The notes: generated from the letters alone by a model not told the origin. A stretch of DNA of 8,844 nucleotides from Microbacterium sp. (GCA_031286555.1 JAITUD010000366.1:1-8844); one strand, 5' to 3'; shown: positions 1-6,799, counted from the first letter of the stretch. Numbers and translations are program-made.

Positions 1-138
1 GTGTTCACGCTTCTGCCCGGAGACGTCATCCTGACCGGCACCCCGGCGGGTGTCGGCCCGATCGTCGCGGGCGACACCGTCGAGGTCGAGGTCTCCGGCA
101 TCGGCACGCTCCGCAACCCGGTGCGTGACGCCTCGTGA
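1..138 (+). CDS. Fumarylacetoacetate hydrolase (FAH) family protein, C-terminal end (5' part outside the window)
   Basis: Only the last 45 codons are visible, read in frame from base 1 to a TGA at 136-138. They encode the conserved C-terminal end of the FAH fold: a VILTGTPAGVGP stretch (the family's substrate-loop/strand signature) followed by GDTVEVEVSGIGTLRNPV. Members are metal-dependent hydrolases, decarboxylases or isomerases of beta-diketo or hydroxy-dienoate acids, usually about 250-280 residues, so most of the gene lies upstream. The GTG at base 1 is almost certainly an internal Val codon, because the conserved domain would continue upstream. The stop overlaps the next gene's GTG start (135-138), which suggests one operon. 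From memory, a FAH-family gene next to gltX is a recurring actinobacterial arrangement; here three genes lie between. The exact substrate cannot be deduced. Confidence 0.88.
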   Translation: MFTLLPGDVILTGTPAGVGPIVAGDTVEVEVSGIGTLRNPVRDAS

Positions 139-1400
139 CGACCACCGCACTCGAGCAGAGCGATCTGGCGCGCATCCAGCGCCGCACCGTCGGCATTCTC
201 GCGCTCGGTCAGGTGCTCGGCGGCATCGCCTTCGGCGCCACCGTGTCGCTCGGCGCGCTGCTGGCGGCCGATCTCTCCGGCGACGACGCGCTGTCCGGTC
301 TCGCGACCGCATCGGTCACACTCGGCGCGGCCGCCGCGGCCATCCCGCTGGCCCGGTTCGCCGGGCGGTTCGGCCGGCGGCTGTCGCTGACCGCGGGCAA
401 CCTGCTCGCGCTGGTCGGGGTGAGCATCGTGATCACCGCGGCATCCGTCCGCAGCTTCCCGGTGCTCCTGATCGGCGTCATCCTGATCGGAATGGGCAAC
501 GCCGGCAACCTGCAGTCCCGATTCGCCGCGACCGACCTCGCCTCGGCGCAGCACCGTGGCCGCGATCTGTCGATCGTGGTCTGGTCGACGACGATCGGCG
601 GTGTCGCAGGCCCGTTCCTGCTGACGCCCGGCGAGGTGGTCGGTCAGGCGCTCGGGATGCCGCACCTGACCGGCTCGTACGTCTTCTCGCTGATCGCCCA
701 GGCTCTCGCACTCGTGCTGTATCTGGTCGCACTGCGGCCGGACCCGCTGCTGCTCGCGCTGCGGATGGCGACGGACGGCGGCAGGGCCGCGGCGCTCGGT
801 GCCTCTGTCGACCGGCCCGTCGCCGCGCGCTATGCGATCTTCGCCGTCTCGGGATCGCACGCCGTGATGGCCTCCGTCATGGCCATGACCCCGATCCATC
901 TGTCGCACATGGCACACGGCATGCATGGCATGGAGACGACGGAGACGGATGTCACCACTCTGGTGGGGCTGACGATCGGTCTGCATGTGGCCGGCATGTA
1001 CGGGCTGTCACCGGTGTTCGGCATCCTCTCCGACCGCTGGGGGCGCGTGCGCGTCGTGCTGCTGGGCCAGGCGCTGCTCACCGCATCTCTGCTCACGGCG
1101 ATCTTCGCCGGCGAGAATCCGGTCGGCGTGATGGTCGCGCTGATCCTGCTCGGACTGGGGTGGAGTGCGGCGACCGTCGCCGGTGCCGCCCTGCTGACCG
1201 AGTCGTCCACCACGCTGCCGCGCCCTCGACGACCGGGCATCAGCGACTCGCTGATGAGCCTGACGGCCGCCGTCGGTGCCGCGCTGGCCGGGCTCGTGCT
1301 GACGAACTTCGGCTACGGCGGGCTCGGAGCCACGGCACTGGTGATCGTCATCGCGATCACGGCGCTCTCGCCCCTGGCGCGCACCCGCGGTGCCGCGTGA
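135..1400 (+). CDS. MFS transporter with a His/Met-rich central loop
   Basis: A 421-residue integral membrane protein of the major facilitator superfamily, with about twelve hydrophobic segments in two halves split by a polar loop near residues 201-230. The loop-2/3 signature appears in both halves: RFAGRFGRR (about 74-82) and GILSDRWGRVRV (296-307). NLQSRFAATDLA (125-136) and DSLMSLTAAVGAALAGLVL (371-389) recall a set of actinobacterial MFS proteins of unknown substrate. Residues 251-266 (MTPIHLSHMAHGMHGM) contain four His and several Met just before a transmembrane helix, which could bind a soft metal ion, though this is inference. The GTG start at 135 overlaps the preceding stop (GTGA) and no clear Shine-Dalgarno sequence is visible, so translation is probably coupled. 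The same overlap joins it to the methyltransferase downstream. Export of a small molecule or drug is the default guess; no substrate can be assigned. Confidence 0.93.
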   Translation: MTTTALEQSDLARIQRRTVGILALGQVLGGIAFGATVSLGALLAADLSGDDALSGLATASVTLGAAAAAIPLARFAGRFGRRLSLTAGNLLALVGVSIVITAASVRSFPVLLIGVILIGMGNAGNLQSRFAATDLASAQHRGRDLSIVVWSTTIGGVAGPFLLTPGEVVGQALGMPHLTGSYVFSLIAQALALVLYLVALRPDPLLLALRMATDGGRAAALGASVDRPVAARYAIFAVSGSHAVMASVMAMTPIHLSHMAHGMHGMETTETDVTTLVGLTIGLHVAGMYGLSPVFGILSDRWGRVRVVLLGQALLTASLLTAIFAGENPVGVMVALILLGLGWSAATVAGAALLTESSTTLPRPRRPGISDSLMSLTAAVGAALAGLVLTNFGYGGLGATALVIVIAITALSPLARTRGAA

Positions 1401-2155
1401 GCTGGGCAGGCACCGGCGACGCCTACGCGGCGTCGTACGCCGCGCTGTGCGCGGGCACCGGCGCGCGGCTGCGTGAGCTCGTCGGTGCCGCCCGCGGGCG
1501 GCACCTGCTCGACGTCGGCGCGGGTGACGGCACGCTGGCTGCCGCCTGGGCGGATGCCGGATGGCGGGTCACCGGCGCCGAGCCGGAGCCGAGCATGCGC
1601 GAGGCCGCGCGCCGGCGGTATCCGTCCCTGCGGGTCGACGACGGGATGCTGCCCGAGCTGCCCTACGGGGACGGCGGCTTCGACGTCGTCGTGGCCAATT
1701 TCGTGCTGAACCACCTGCAGGATCCCCGTGCGGGAGCCGCCGAGCTGCGCCGGGTGGCCCGCGAGACGGTGATCGCCAGCACCTGGACGGCATCGCCGTC
1801 GAGTCTCTGGGCGGACGTGACCACGCGGTCCGGCCTGGCACCGGCATCCGGAGGACGCCTGCTCGCGGACAAGGACTTCGAGCGTACGACCGCCGGCTTC
1901 GAACGGATGCTGCAGGACGCAGGCTGGACGCCGCAGGTCACCGAGCTGACGTGGACCTGGCATCCGTCCGCCGAGACGCTGTGGAACTCGGTCGACGGGG
2001 GAGTGGCCGGAGCCGGTGCGTTCTATGCCGGGCTCGCACCCGAGGAACGGGCGCGCTTCCGGGCGGCATTCGACGAGATCGTGGCCGAGCGCTCGGAGGA
2101 CGGCGTCATCCCGCAGACGCAGACCGCGGCGATCGCGATCGATCGGCTGCGCTGA
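1397..2155 (+). CDS. Class I SAM-dependent methyltransferase (first of two)
   Basis: A 252-residue soluble protein with a Rossmann-type methyltransferase core. Motif I is LLDVGAGDG (37-45), the acidic residue contacting the SAM ribose is E62 in VTGAEPEPSM, a DDG stretch follows at 81-83, and the strand-4 motif is FDVVVANFVLNHLQDP (95-110), typical of the Methyltransf_11/25 group. The C-terminal 100 residues form a variable, presumably substrate-binding, region. I chose the GTG at 1397 because it overlaps the transporter stop (GTGA) and places motif I at the usual distance from the N-terminus. The same frame stays open far upstream, but that part reads as Arg/Gly/Ala-rich shadow of the transporter gene. 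Coupling to the MFS gene suggests a shared small-molecule pathway, but the substrate is unknown. Confidence 0.9.
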   Translation: MSWAGTGDAYAASYAALCAGTGARLRELVGAARGRHLLDVGAGDGTLAAAWADAGWRVTGAEPEPSMREAARRRYPSLRVDDGMLPELPYGDGGFDVVVANFVLNHLQDPRAGAAELRRVARETVIASTWTASPSSLWADVTTRSGLAPASGGRLLADKDFERTTAGFERMLQDAGWTPQVTELTWTWHPSAETLWNSVDGGVAGAGAFYAGLAPEERARFRAAFDEIVAERSEDGVIPQTQTAAIAIDRLR

Positions 2156-2185
2156 GGCGCGCGGCAGCGGGGCGTCGTCACGCCC

Positions 2186-2191
2186 TAGGCT
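2186..2191 (+). promoter_or_regulatory. -10 element (TAGGCT) of a probable leaderless promoter
   Basis: TAGGCT fits the actinobacterial TAnnnT -10 consensus and ends six bases before the ATG at 2198, placing the predicted transcription start at or next to the start codon. No Shine-Dalgarno sequence precedes this ATG and no convincing -35 box is visible. This is the commonest leaderless layout in actinobacteria. It implies the second methyltransferase is transcribed independently of the MFS operon. Confidence 0.62.
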
Positions 2192-2197
2192 GTCGGG

Positions 2198-2947
2198 ATG
2201 AGTGACATCGAGGTCCCCAGCGATCTGTGGACGAAAGCGACCGCGGACGCCTATGACGATCCTGACGATCCGATGTTCGCACCGGCGCTTCTGGAGGCGA
2301 CGACGGCGTTCCTCGAAGAACGTGCCGAGGGGCGGGCCGCCCTGGAGTTCGCGATCGGCACCGGCCGCGTAGCGATCCCGCTGCACGAGCGCGGCGTGTC
2401 GGTGAGCGGGCTGGAGTACTCGCCCGCGATGGCCGGCCGACTGCGTGAGAAGACGGACGCGATCCCTGTCGTGATCGGCGACATGTCCTCTGCCGCCGTG
2501 CCCGGCGAGTTCGGCCTCGTGTACCTCGTGTTCAACACCATCGGCAATCTCTGGACGCAGGATGCGCAGGTGGAGTGCTTCCGCAACGCCGCGCGCCACC
2601 TCGTGCCCGGCGGCCGGTTCGTCGTCGAGGTCGGGGTTCCCTCGGTGCGCAGGATGCCGCCGGGTCAGACCGCCGCACCGTTCGACGTCTCGGCGGACCA
2701 CGCCGGCAGCGACACCTACGACTTCGTCACCCAGCGCGCGATCTCGCACCACTACACGCGTCAGGACGACGGCAGCTACCGGTACGGCGCGCTTCACTTC
2801 CGTTACGTGTGGCCGTCGGAGCTCGATCTGATGGCCCGCATCGCCGGGATGTCGCTGGAGTCGCGGCACGCGGACTGGAGCGGTTCGCCGTTCACCTCGG
2901 AGAGCGAGTCGCACGTCTCGGTGTGGCGCAAGGATGCCGCGTCCTGA
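2198..2947 (+). CDS. Class I SAM-dependent methyltransferase (second of two)
   Basis: A 249-residue cytosolic protein. Its N-terminus carries a YDDPDDPMFAPALLEATTAF stretch (19-38) that I recognise from a common actinobacterial methyltransferase group. The SAM site is visible: motif I LEFAIGTGR (49-57), acidic E73 in SGLEYSPAM, GDM at 94-96, and FGLVYLVFNTIGNLWTQDAQ after it, followed by the LVPGGRFVVEVG strand. The second half (GALHFRYVWPSELDLMARIAGM) is the usual C-terminal cap of this class. The substrate is unknown. It is not closely related to the methyltransferase just upstream; apart from the shared fold, the N-terminal and C-terminal regions differ completely. The start is set by the ATG directly behind a -10 box; 43 bases separate it from the previous gene and another 43 from gltX. 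Confidence 0.92.
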   Translation: MSDIEVPSDLWTKATADAYDDPDDPMFAPALLEATTAFLEERAEGRAALEFAIGTGRVAIPLHERGVSVSGLEYSPAMAGRLREKTDAIPVVIGDMSSAAVPGEFGLVYLVFNTIGNLWTQDAQVECFRNAARHLVPGGRFVVEVGVPSVRRMPPGQTAAPFDVSADHAGSDTYDFVTQRAISHHYTRQDDGSYRYGALHFRYVWPSELDLMARIAGMSLESRHADWSGSPFTSESESHVSVWRKDAAS

Positions 2948-2975
2948 AGCGCTGAGGCGAGGCATCCGCCCTCGG

Positions 2976-2981
2976 TAGAAT
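2976..2981 (+). promoter_or_regulatory. -10 element (TAGAAT) of the gltX promoter
   Basis: TAGAAT is a near-perfect -10 hexamer. It ends nine bases before the gltX ATG at 2991, so the mRNA should start within about three bases of the start codon and be leaderless or nearly so. GAAGGG at 2983-2988 looks like a Shine-Dalgarno core but lies only two bases from the ATG, too close to act. No clear -35 box is visible at 16-18 bases upstream. Confidence 0.68.
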
Positions 2982-2990
2982 CGAAGGGCT

Positions 2991-4502
2991 ATGGCTACTC
3001 CTGATCCCCGCACCACCACCGCCACCGGAGCTGACGTCCGCGTGCGCTTCTGCCCTTCGCCGACCGGTCTGCCGCACGTCGGCCTGATCCGCACGGCCCT
3101 GTTCAACTGGGCGTACGCACGTCACAACGGCGGCAAGCTCGTCTTCCGCATCGAGGACACCGACGCCGCGCGTGACAGCGAGGAGAGCTACCAGCAGCTG
3201 CTCGACGCGCTGCGCTGGCTCGAGATCGATTGGGACGAGGGCGTGGAGGTGGGCGGCCCGAACGGACCGTACCGTCAGTCGCAGCGCCACGACATCTACC
3301 GCGAGGTGCTCGACAAGCTCGTCGCCGCGGGGCTCGTCTACGAGAGCTTCTCGACCGCCGAGGAGATCGACGCCCGTAACGAGGCCGCCGGTCGCGCCAA
3401 GCAGCTCGGCTATGACAACTTCGACCGCGACCTCACCGAGGACCAGAGGGCCGCGTTCCGCGCTGAGGGTCGTCAGCCCGCGCTGCGCCTGCGCGTTCCC
3501 GACCACGACCTCACCTTCGTGGATCTGATCCGCGGCGAGGTGACCTTCCCGGCCGGATCGTTCCCCGACTACGTGATCGTGCGCCCGAACGGCGTGCCGC
3601 TGTACACGTTCGTGAACCCCGTCGACGACGCGCTGATGGGCGTCACGCACGTGCTCCGCGGCGAAGACCTCATGCCGTCGACCGCGCGTCAGCTGGCGCT
3701 GTACGCCGCGCTGATCGACGCCGGTGTCACGACGTTCATCCCGCGCTTCGGCCACATGCCCCTCGTGCTCGGCGAGACCGGCAACAAGAAGCTCTCCAAG
3801 CGCGACCCGAAGGCCGACCTGTTCCTGCACCGCTCCAGCGGCATGATCCCCGAGGGGCTGCTGAACTACCTGGCGCTGCTGGGCTGGTCGATCGGCCCGG
3901 ACCGCGATGTGTTCTCGCGCGACGAGATGGTCGCCGCTTTCGACATCGCCGACGTCAACCCGAACCCGGCGCGCTTCGACCAGAAGAAGGCCGTGTCGAT
4001 CAACGGCGACCACATCCGCATGCTGGACGGCAAGGACTTCGCCGAGCGACTGCTGCCGTACCTGGCGGCGGCGGATGTCTTCGGCGGCGCCGAGCCGACG
4101 CACGAGCAGATCGTGCTCGCGTTCCGCGCGGCCCCGCTGGTGCAGGAGCGGATGCAGCTGCTGGGGGAAGCGCCGGGCATGCTCGGTTTCCTGTTCGCCG
4201 ACGAGGTCACCTACGAGGATGACGCGATGAAGGGGCTTCCCGCGAACGCGGCAGAGGTGCTGCAGGCATCCGTCGCGGCTCTGGAGCCGCTCGAGTCGTT
4301 CACCCCCGAGGCGATCCAGGAGGCGCTGTCCGCGGCGTTGATCGACGGCCTCGAGCTGAAGCCGCGTGTGGCCTACGGCCCGCCGCGCGTCGCCATCACC
4401 GGCCGCCGCGTCTCGCCGCCGCTGTTCGAGTCGATGGAGCTGCTCGGCAAGGATGAGTCGCTGCGCCGGCTGCGGGCGCTGGGGGAGAAGCTCGCGGGCT
4501 GA
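2991..4502 (+). CDS. gltX: Glutamyl-tRNA synthetase (GluRS)
   Basis: A 503-residue class I aminoacyl-tRNA synthetase that attaches glutamate to tRNA(Glu). In bacteria lacking GlnRS it also charges tRNA(Gln), which GatCAB then amidates. The catalytic Rossmann domain opens with FCPSPTGLPHVGLIRTALFN, where HVGL at 29-32 replaces HIGH. FRIEDTDAARD follows at 52-62, then the connective insertion with YRQSQR, and LRGEDLMPST at 222-231. The KMSKS loop is KLSKR at 267-271. The helical anticodon-binding region fills the rest, and length is normal. The zinc-binding Cys pair of the E. coli enzyme is missing: the equivalent stretch reads YESFST (117-122) with Ser at both positions, as I would expect for an actinobacterial zinc-free GluRS. 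The start is set by the leaderless-type promoter. A tRNA-Gln gene lies about 1.4 kb downstream. Confidence 0.98.
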   Translation: MATPDPRTTTATGADVRVRFCPSPTGLPHVGLIRTALFNWAYARHNGGKLVFRIEDTDAARDSEESYQQLLDALRWLEIDWDEGVEVGGPNGPYRQSQRHDIYREVLDKLVAAGLVYESFSTAEEIDARNEAAGRAKQLGYDNFDRDLTEDQRAAFRAEGRQPALRLRVPDHDLTFVDLIRGEVTFPAGSFPDYVIVRPNGVPLYTFVNPVDDALMGVTHVLRGEDLMPSTARQLALYAALIDAGVTTFIPRFGHMPLVLGETGNKKLSKRDPKADLFLHRSSGMIPEGLLNYLALLGWSIGPDRDVFSRDEMVAAFDIADVNPNPARFDQKKAVSINGDHIRMLDGKDFAERLLPYLAAADVFGGAEPTHEQIVLAFRAAPLVQERMQLLGEAPGMLGFLFADEVTYEDDAMKGLPANAAEVLQASVAALEPLESFTPEAIQEALSAALIDGLELKPRVAYGPPRVAITGRRVSPPLFESMELLGKDESLRRLRALGEKLAG

Positions 4503-4506
4503 TCCG

Positions 4507-4523
4507 CTCGAATTCGAGGAGGG
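4507..4523 (+). promoter_or_regulatory. 12-bp perfect palindrome running into a strong Shine-Dalgarno sequence
   Basis: CTCGAATTCGAG (4507-4518) is a perfect palindrome in the 29-base gap after gltX. It shares three bases with the purine-rich GAGGAGGG (4516-4523), which sits eight bases before the GTG at 4532 and decides that start. In RNA it could form only a short stem (CTCG/CGAG, AATT loop) that would partly mask the ribosome binding site. In DNA it could be an operator half-site pair. The function is inferred. Confidence 0.5.
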
Positions 4524-4531
4524 AACCGGAC

Positions 4532-5833
4532 GTGACGGATGTCGCGACCTCGGAGTCCGGCACGGACGTGATCCTCGGTGACCTCGGCGTGCTGCTGCTG
4601 GAGTGCGGCACGTCGGTCACCGACGTGCGCGGCACGCTCGAGCAGGTGAGCAGGCGGGCACTGCCCGACTCGCCGGTCGAGTTCGCGATCCTGCCCGAGA
4701 TGGTCATGGTGAGTCGCCCCGGTGCGGCCTCGTCGACGACGACCGTGATCGGCAAGGGCGCGGCGCTCACGTTCCGGCAGTCCGCGAAGGCCAGCCGGCT
4801 CGTGCGCGACCTCGAGTCGGGTGCGCAGCCGCTGGCCGCGGCACCGGCGCGGATCGCCGCCATCCGCGCCACGCCCAGACGGATGCCGGGACTGCAGAGC
4901 CTGATCGGCTGCGGCCTGCTGGCGGGGTCACTCGCCCTGCTGTTCCGCTGCCCGTGGTGGGCGATCGCGCTCGCCCTGTTCGTCGGGCTGCTGGTCGGCG
5001 GGCTGACCCTGCTGATGATGCGAGTGCGCGCGGCGGCCGCCGTGGCTCCGTTCGTGTCGGCGTTCGTCTCGACGATCCTGGTGGGCGCCGTGGCGAACGC
5101 GCTGGATCTCGGTCCGGTTCCGCTGTTCGCTGTGTGTGCGCCGATCGCGATCCTGGTGCCGGGTGCCTTGATCACGAATGCGCTGCTGGAGCTGACGTCG
5201 ACGGACATCGTCACCGGGGCATCCCGCCTGATGTACGGCCTGATCATGCTCGCGTTCATGGCGGCCGGCGTCTACGCCGGCGCCACCCTGACCGGTATGC
5301 ACATCGACTCGGCATCCGCCGCCCTCGTCGGTGACGCGGTGCAGCTGACCAACGATCACAGCGGATGGCAGGCGCTGCCGCCGCTGTGGATGGCGTGGAT
5401 CGCGGTGGTGATCCTCGCGATCGGCATCGGCCTGGCCTTCGGGTCGGGGTTCCGGTTGACGCTCGTCTGCGTCGTGGTGATGACCGGCACCTACGCGGTG
5501 CTCGCGCTGCTGAGCCCGCTGATGGGCAACGTCGTGGCGACCGGGGTGGCCGGGGCGCTCCTCTTCGTCGCCGCGCGCGTGCTCGAGCGCGTGACGCTGG
5601 CCGTGCCGGCCACGGTGTCGTTCCAGCCCGCGTTCCTGCTGCTGGTGCCCGGCACGATCGGCCTGGTCTCGCTGGCGAGCTTCGATCCTCAGGCGGTCAC
5701 GACGGCGCTGATGATGTTCCTCAGTCTGAGCATCGGCACGAAGGTGGGCGCGCTGCTCGCCGATCTCGCTCGCATCACGCGATCGACGGTGTTCCTGCGC
5801 TGGGTCAGGCCCGCCCGCATGGGGGAGCTGTGA
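4532..5833 (+). CDS. Threonine/serine exporter family protein (ThrE type)
   Basis: A 433-residue inner-membrane protein with the two-domain ThrE architecture. A soluble N-terminal part (about 12-115) contains LGVLLLECGTSVTDVRGTLE and the ILPEMVMVSRPGA strand typical of the ThrE N-terminal domain. About ten membrane segments follow from residue 121 to 410. The signature PGALITNALLELTSTDIVTG (210-229) closes the first membrane half, and a second Pro-Gly motif, LVPGTIGL (371-378), is found in the second, C-terminal half (ThrE_2-like). Family members export threonine, serine or small peptides using the proton gradient; the Corynebacterium glutamicum founder is somewhat longer. The GTG start is supported by GAGGAGGG eight bases upstream. 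It probably shares a transcript with gltX. No terminator follows, so read-through into the tRNA unit is possible. Confidence 0.9.
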   Translation: MTDVATSESGTDVILGDLGVLLLECGTSVTDVRGTLEQVSRRALPDSPVEFAILPEMVMVSRPGAASSTTTVIGKGAALTFRQSAKASRLVRDLESGAQPLAAAPARIAAIRATPRRMPGLQSLIGCGLLAGSLALLFRCPWWAIALALFVGLLVGGLTLLMMRVRAAAAVAPFVSAFVSTILVGAVANALDLGPVPLFAVCAPIAILVPGALITNALLELTSTDIVTGASRLMYGLIMLAFMAAGVYAGATLTGMHIDSASAALVGDAVQLTNDHSGWQALPPLWMAWIAVVILAIGIGLAFGSGFRLTLVCVVVMTGTYAVLALLSPLMGNVVATGVAGALLFVAARVLERVTLAVPATVSFQPAFLLLVPGTIGLVSLASFDPQAVTTALMMFLSLSIGTKVGALLADLARITRSTVFLRWVRPARMGEL

Positions 5834-5863
5834 CCCACGACGCGCGCGGGATACCGAGCCGGT

Positions 5864-5892
5864 TTGGCGGCCGTCGGGGAGTCGGGTAAGCT
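5864..5892 (+). promoter_or_regulatory. Promoter of the tRNA-Gln gene (-35 TTGGCG, -10 TAAGCT)
   Basis: TTGGCG (5864-5869) and TAAGCT (5887-5892) are separated by exactly 17 bases, the optimal sigma-70/SigA spacing, making this the best two-box promoter in the window. The predicted start is near 5899, giving a leader of about 26 bases before the tRNA. The -10 box lies inside a small palindrome (TAAGCTTA), so weak transcription on the other strand is conceivable. Confidence 0.72.
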
Positions 5893-5924
5893 TAACTCTC
5901 GGTGCGGAGCTCCGGTTTCGCCCT

Positions 5925-5996
5925 TGGGGTATGGTGTAATTGGCAACACAGCGGTTTCTGGTACCGCCATTCTTGGTTCGAGTCCAGGTACCCCAG
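5925..5996 (+). tRNA. tRNA-Gln (anticodon CTG)
   Basis: A complete 72-base cloverleaf can be folded by eye. The acceptor stem is TGGGGTA/TACCCCA (5925-5931 with 5989-5995) with discriminator G5996. The D stem is GTGT/ACAC (5934-5937, 5946-5949). The anticodon stem is GCGGT/ACCGC, with loop TTCTGGT holding anticodon CTG at 5958-5960, which reads CAG. The variable loop is four bases, and the T arm is CTTGG/CCAGG with loop TTCGAGT (one T-G wobble). The 3' CCA is not encoded. The U1-A72 first pair is a known GatCAB determinant of tRNA(Gln), fitting the indirect Glu-to-Gln route. It has its own promoter upstream and a terminator seven bases downstream. Confidence 0.97.
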
Positions 5997-6002
5997 CAGA
6001 TG

Positions 6003-6032
6003 AGAAAACCCCCGCTCCGGCGGGGGTTTTCT
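6003..6032. terminator. Bidirectional intrinsic terminator
   Basis: A perfect 13-bp stem (6003-6015 with 6020-6032) around a TCCG loop: AGAAAACCCCCGC against its complement. The GC core is flanked by an A run on the left and a T run on the right, so an intrinsic terminator forms on both strands. It lies seven bases after the tRNA-Gln and 11 bases beyond the stop codon of the convergent GH25 gene, and probably ends both transcripts. Confidence 0.9.
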
Positions 6033-6043
6033 GCTATCAGGGC

Positions 6044-6799
6044 TCACTTCACGAGGGTCGCCATCTGCTCCCTTGTGCCGTGGAAGACGTTCATGTCGAT
6101 GTACTGCTCCTCACCGACGTAGCCGTCCAGGCGGTCCCGGTTCGAGTACTGCCAGATCGTCCAGTCCCGGCCGTCGTTCAGGCCTGGGGGCAGGACGAGA
6201 GAGCGGCTCCAGATCGGATTGTCGGGGTACGCGCCGGACAGGTAGCGGTCGTAGGACTGCGAGGTGGCGTAGATGACCGGCGGCACGCCATAGTGCTCCT
6301 CTAGCCGGTCCAGCAGGGGGACCAGGATCGCGTCGACCTTCGCACGCGTCGGCGGGTGGGCGAAGAAGTCTCCGTAGTACTCGAGGTCGAGCGCGATGGG
6401 CAGGGTCGCGCCGGCGGGAACCGTGTCGATGATGTGCTCCGCCTGCGTCTCACCGCTGCTCTCGAAGCTGACGAAATGATAGGCGCCGACCAGCAGGCCG
6501 GTCTTCATCGCGCCCGCCCAGTTCGCCGCGAACCGTGAGTCCACCGCGGAGGATCCCTCTGTCGCCTTGATGTAGGCGAAGTCGATGTCCTGATCGCCGA
6601 GCACCTCCCAGTCGACCTCGCCCTGCCACGCCGAGATGTCGATCCCGCGCACCGGGTATCCCGAGGCCAGGATGCGTGAGGGCCAGAGCACACCCGTGAA
6701 CACCAGGGCCGCGAAGACGGCCAGCGCCGCGATGACGCTGCCCGAGACGATGAGCAGGCGTTTCCGTGGTCTGCGACTCATCGCCCCAGTCTGTCTCAT
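6044..6799 (-). CDS. Membrane-anchored GH25 muramidase (lysozyme-like)
   Basis: With the chosen start, a 251-residue protein. A basic N-terminus (RRPRKR) precedes one hydrophobic segment (about 15-39), with no cleavage or lipobox motif, so it is probably a single-pass anchor with an external catalytic domain. The GH25 fold begins at RGIDISAWQGEVDW (about 51-64), continues with DFAYIKATEGSS and VGAYHFVSF, carries the catalytic DxE as LDLE (Asp138, Glu140), and ends with IWQYSNRDRLDG. Such enzymes cut the MurNAc-GlcNAc bond of peptidoglycan. Three ATGs are possible. I chose 6799 because GGAG lies seven bases before it. The 6829 ATG overlaps the likely -10, while 6781 follows CAGACT by six bases and could be a leaderless start. 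No cell-wall-binding repeats are present. It may act in wall remodelling; a role against other bacteria cannot be excluded. Confidence 0.9.
   Translation of the reverse strand: MRQTGAMSRRPRKRLLIVSGSVIAALAVFAALVFTGVLWPSRILASGYPVRGIDISAWQGEVDWEVLGDQDIDFAYIKATEGSSAVDSRFAANWAGAMKTGLLVGAYHFVSFESSGETQAEHIIDTVPAGATLPIALDLEYYGDFFAHPPTRAKVDAILVPLLDRLEEHYGVPPVIYATSQSYDRYLSGAYPDNPIWSRSLVLPPGLNDGRDWTIWQYSNRDRLDGYVGEEQYIDMNVFHGTREQMATLVK

Noticed and set aside
50..1396. A continuous plus-strand frame extending the first methyltransferase upstream to give a 701-residue fusion protein
   Set aside because: The upstream part is Arg/Gly/Ala/Asp-rich low-quality sequence, a frame shadow of the well-supported MFS transporter. 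The real start is the GTG overlapping the transporter stop.
1397..2947. The two adjacent methyltransferases as a tandem duplication
   Set aside because: They share only the SAM-binding fold. Motif I differs (DVGAGDG versus EFAIGTG), and the N-terminal and C-terminal regions do not resemble each other.
1313..3106. A 597-residue minus-strand open frame across both methyltransferases, and a similar one at 2892-4103 opposite gltX
   Set aside because: Both are antisense shadows caused by high GC at third codon positions, with no recognisable motifs and no ribosome binding sites.
5905..5914. 10-bp palindrome CGGAGCTCCG in the tRNA leader as an operator
   Set aside because: Short GC-rich palindromes are expected by chance here, and it lies in a leader that is removed during tRNA maturation.
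5864..6304. A plus-strand frame of 146 codons crossing the tRNA and terminator
   Set aside because: It runs straight through the tRNA-Gln gene, the terminator hairpin and the 3' end of the GH25 gene, so it cannot be a plausible coding sequence.
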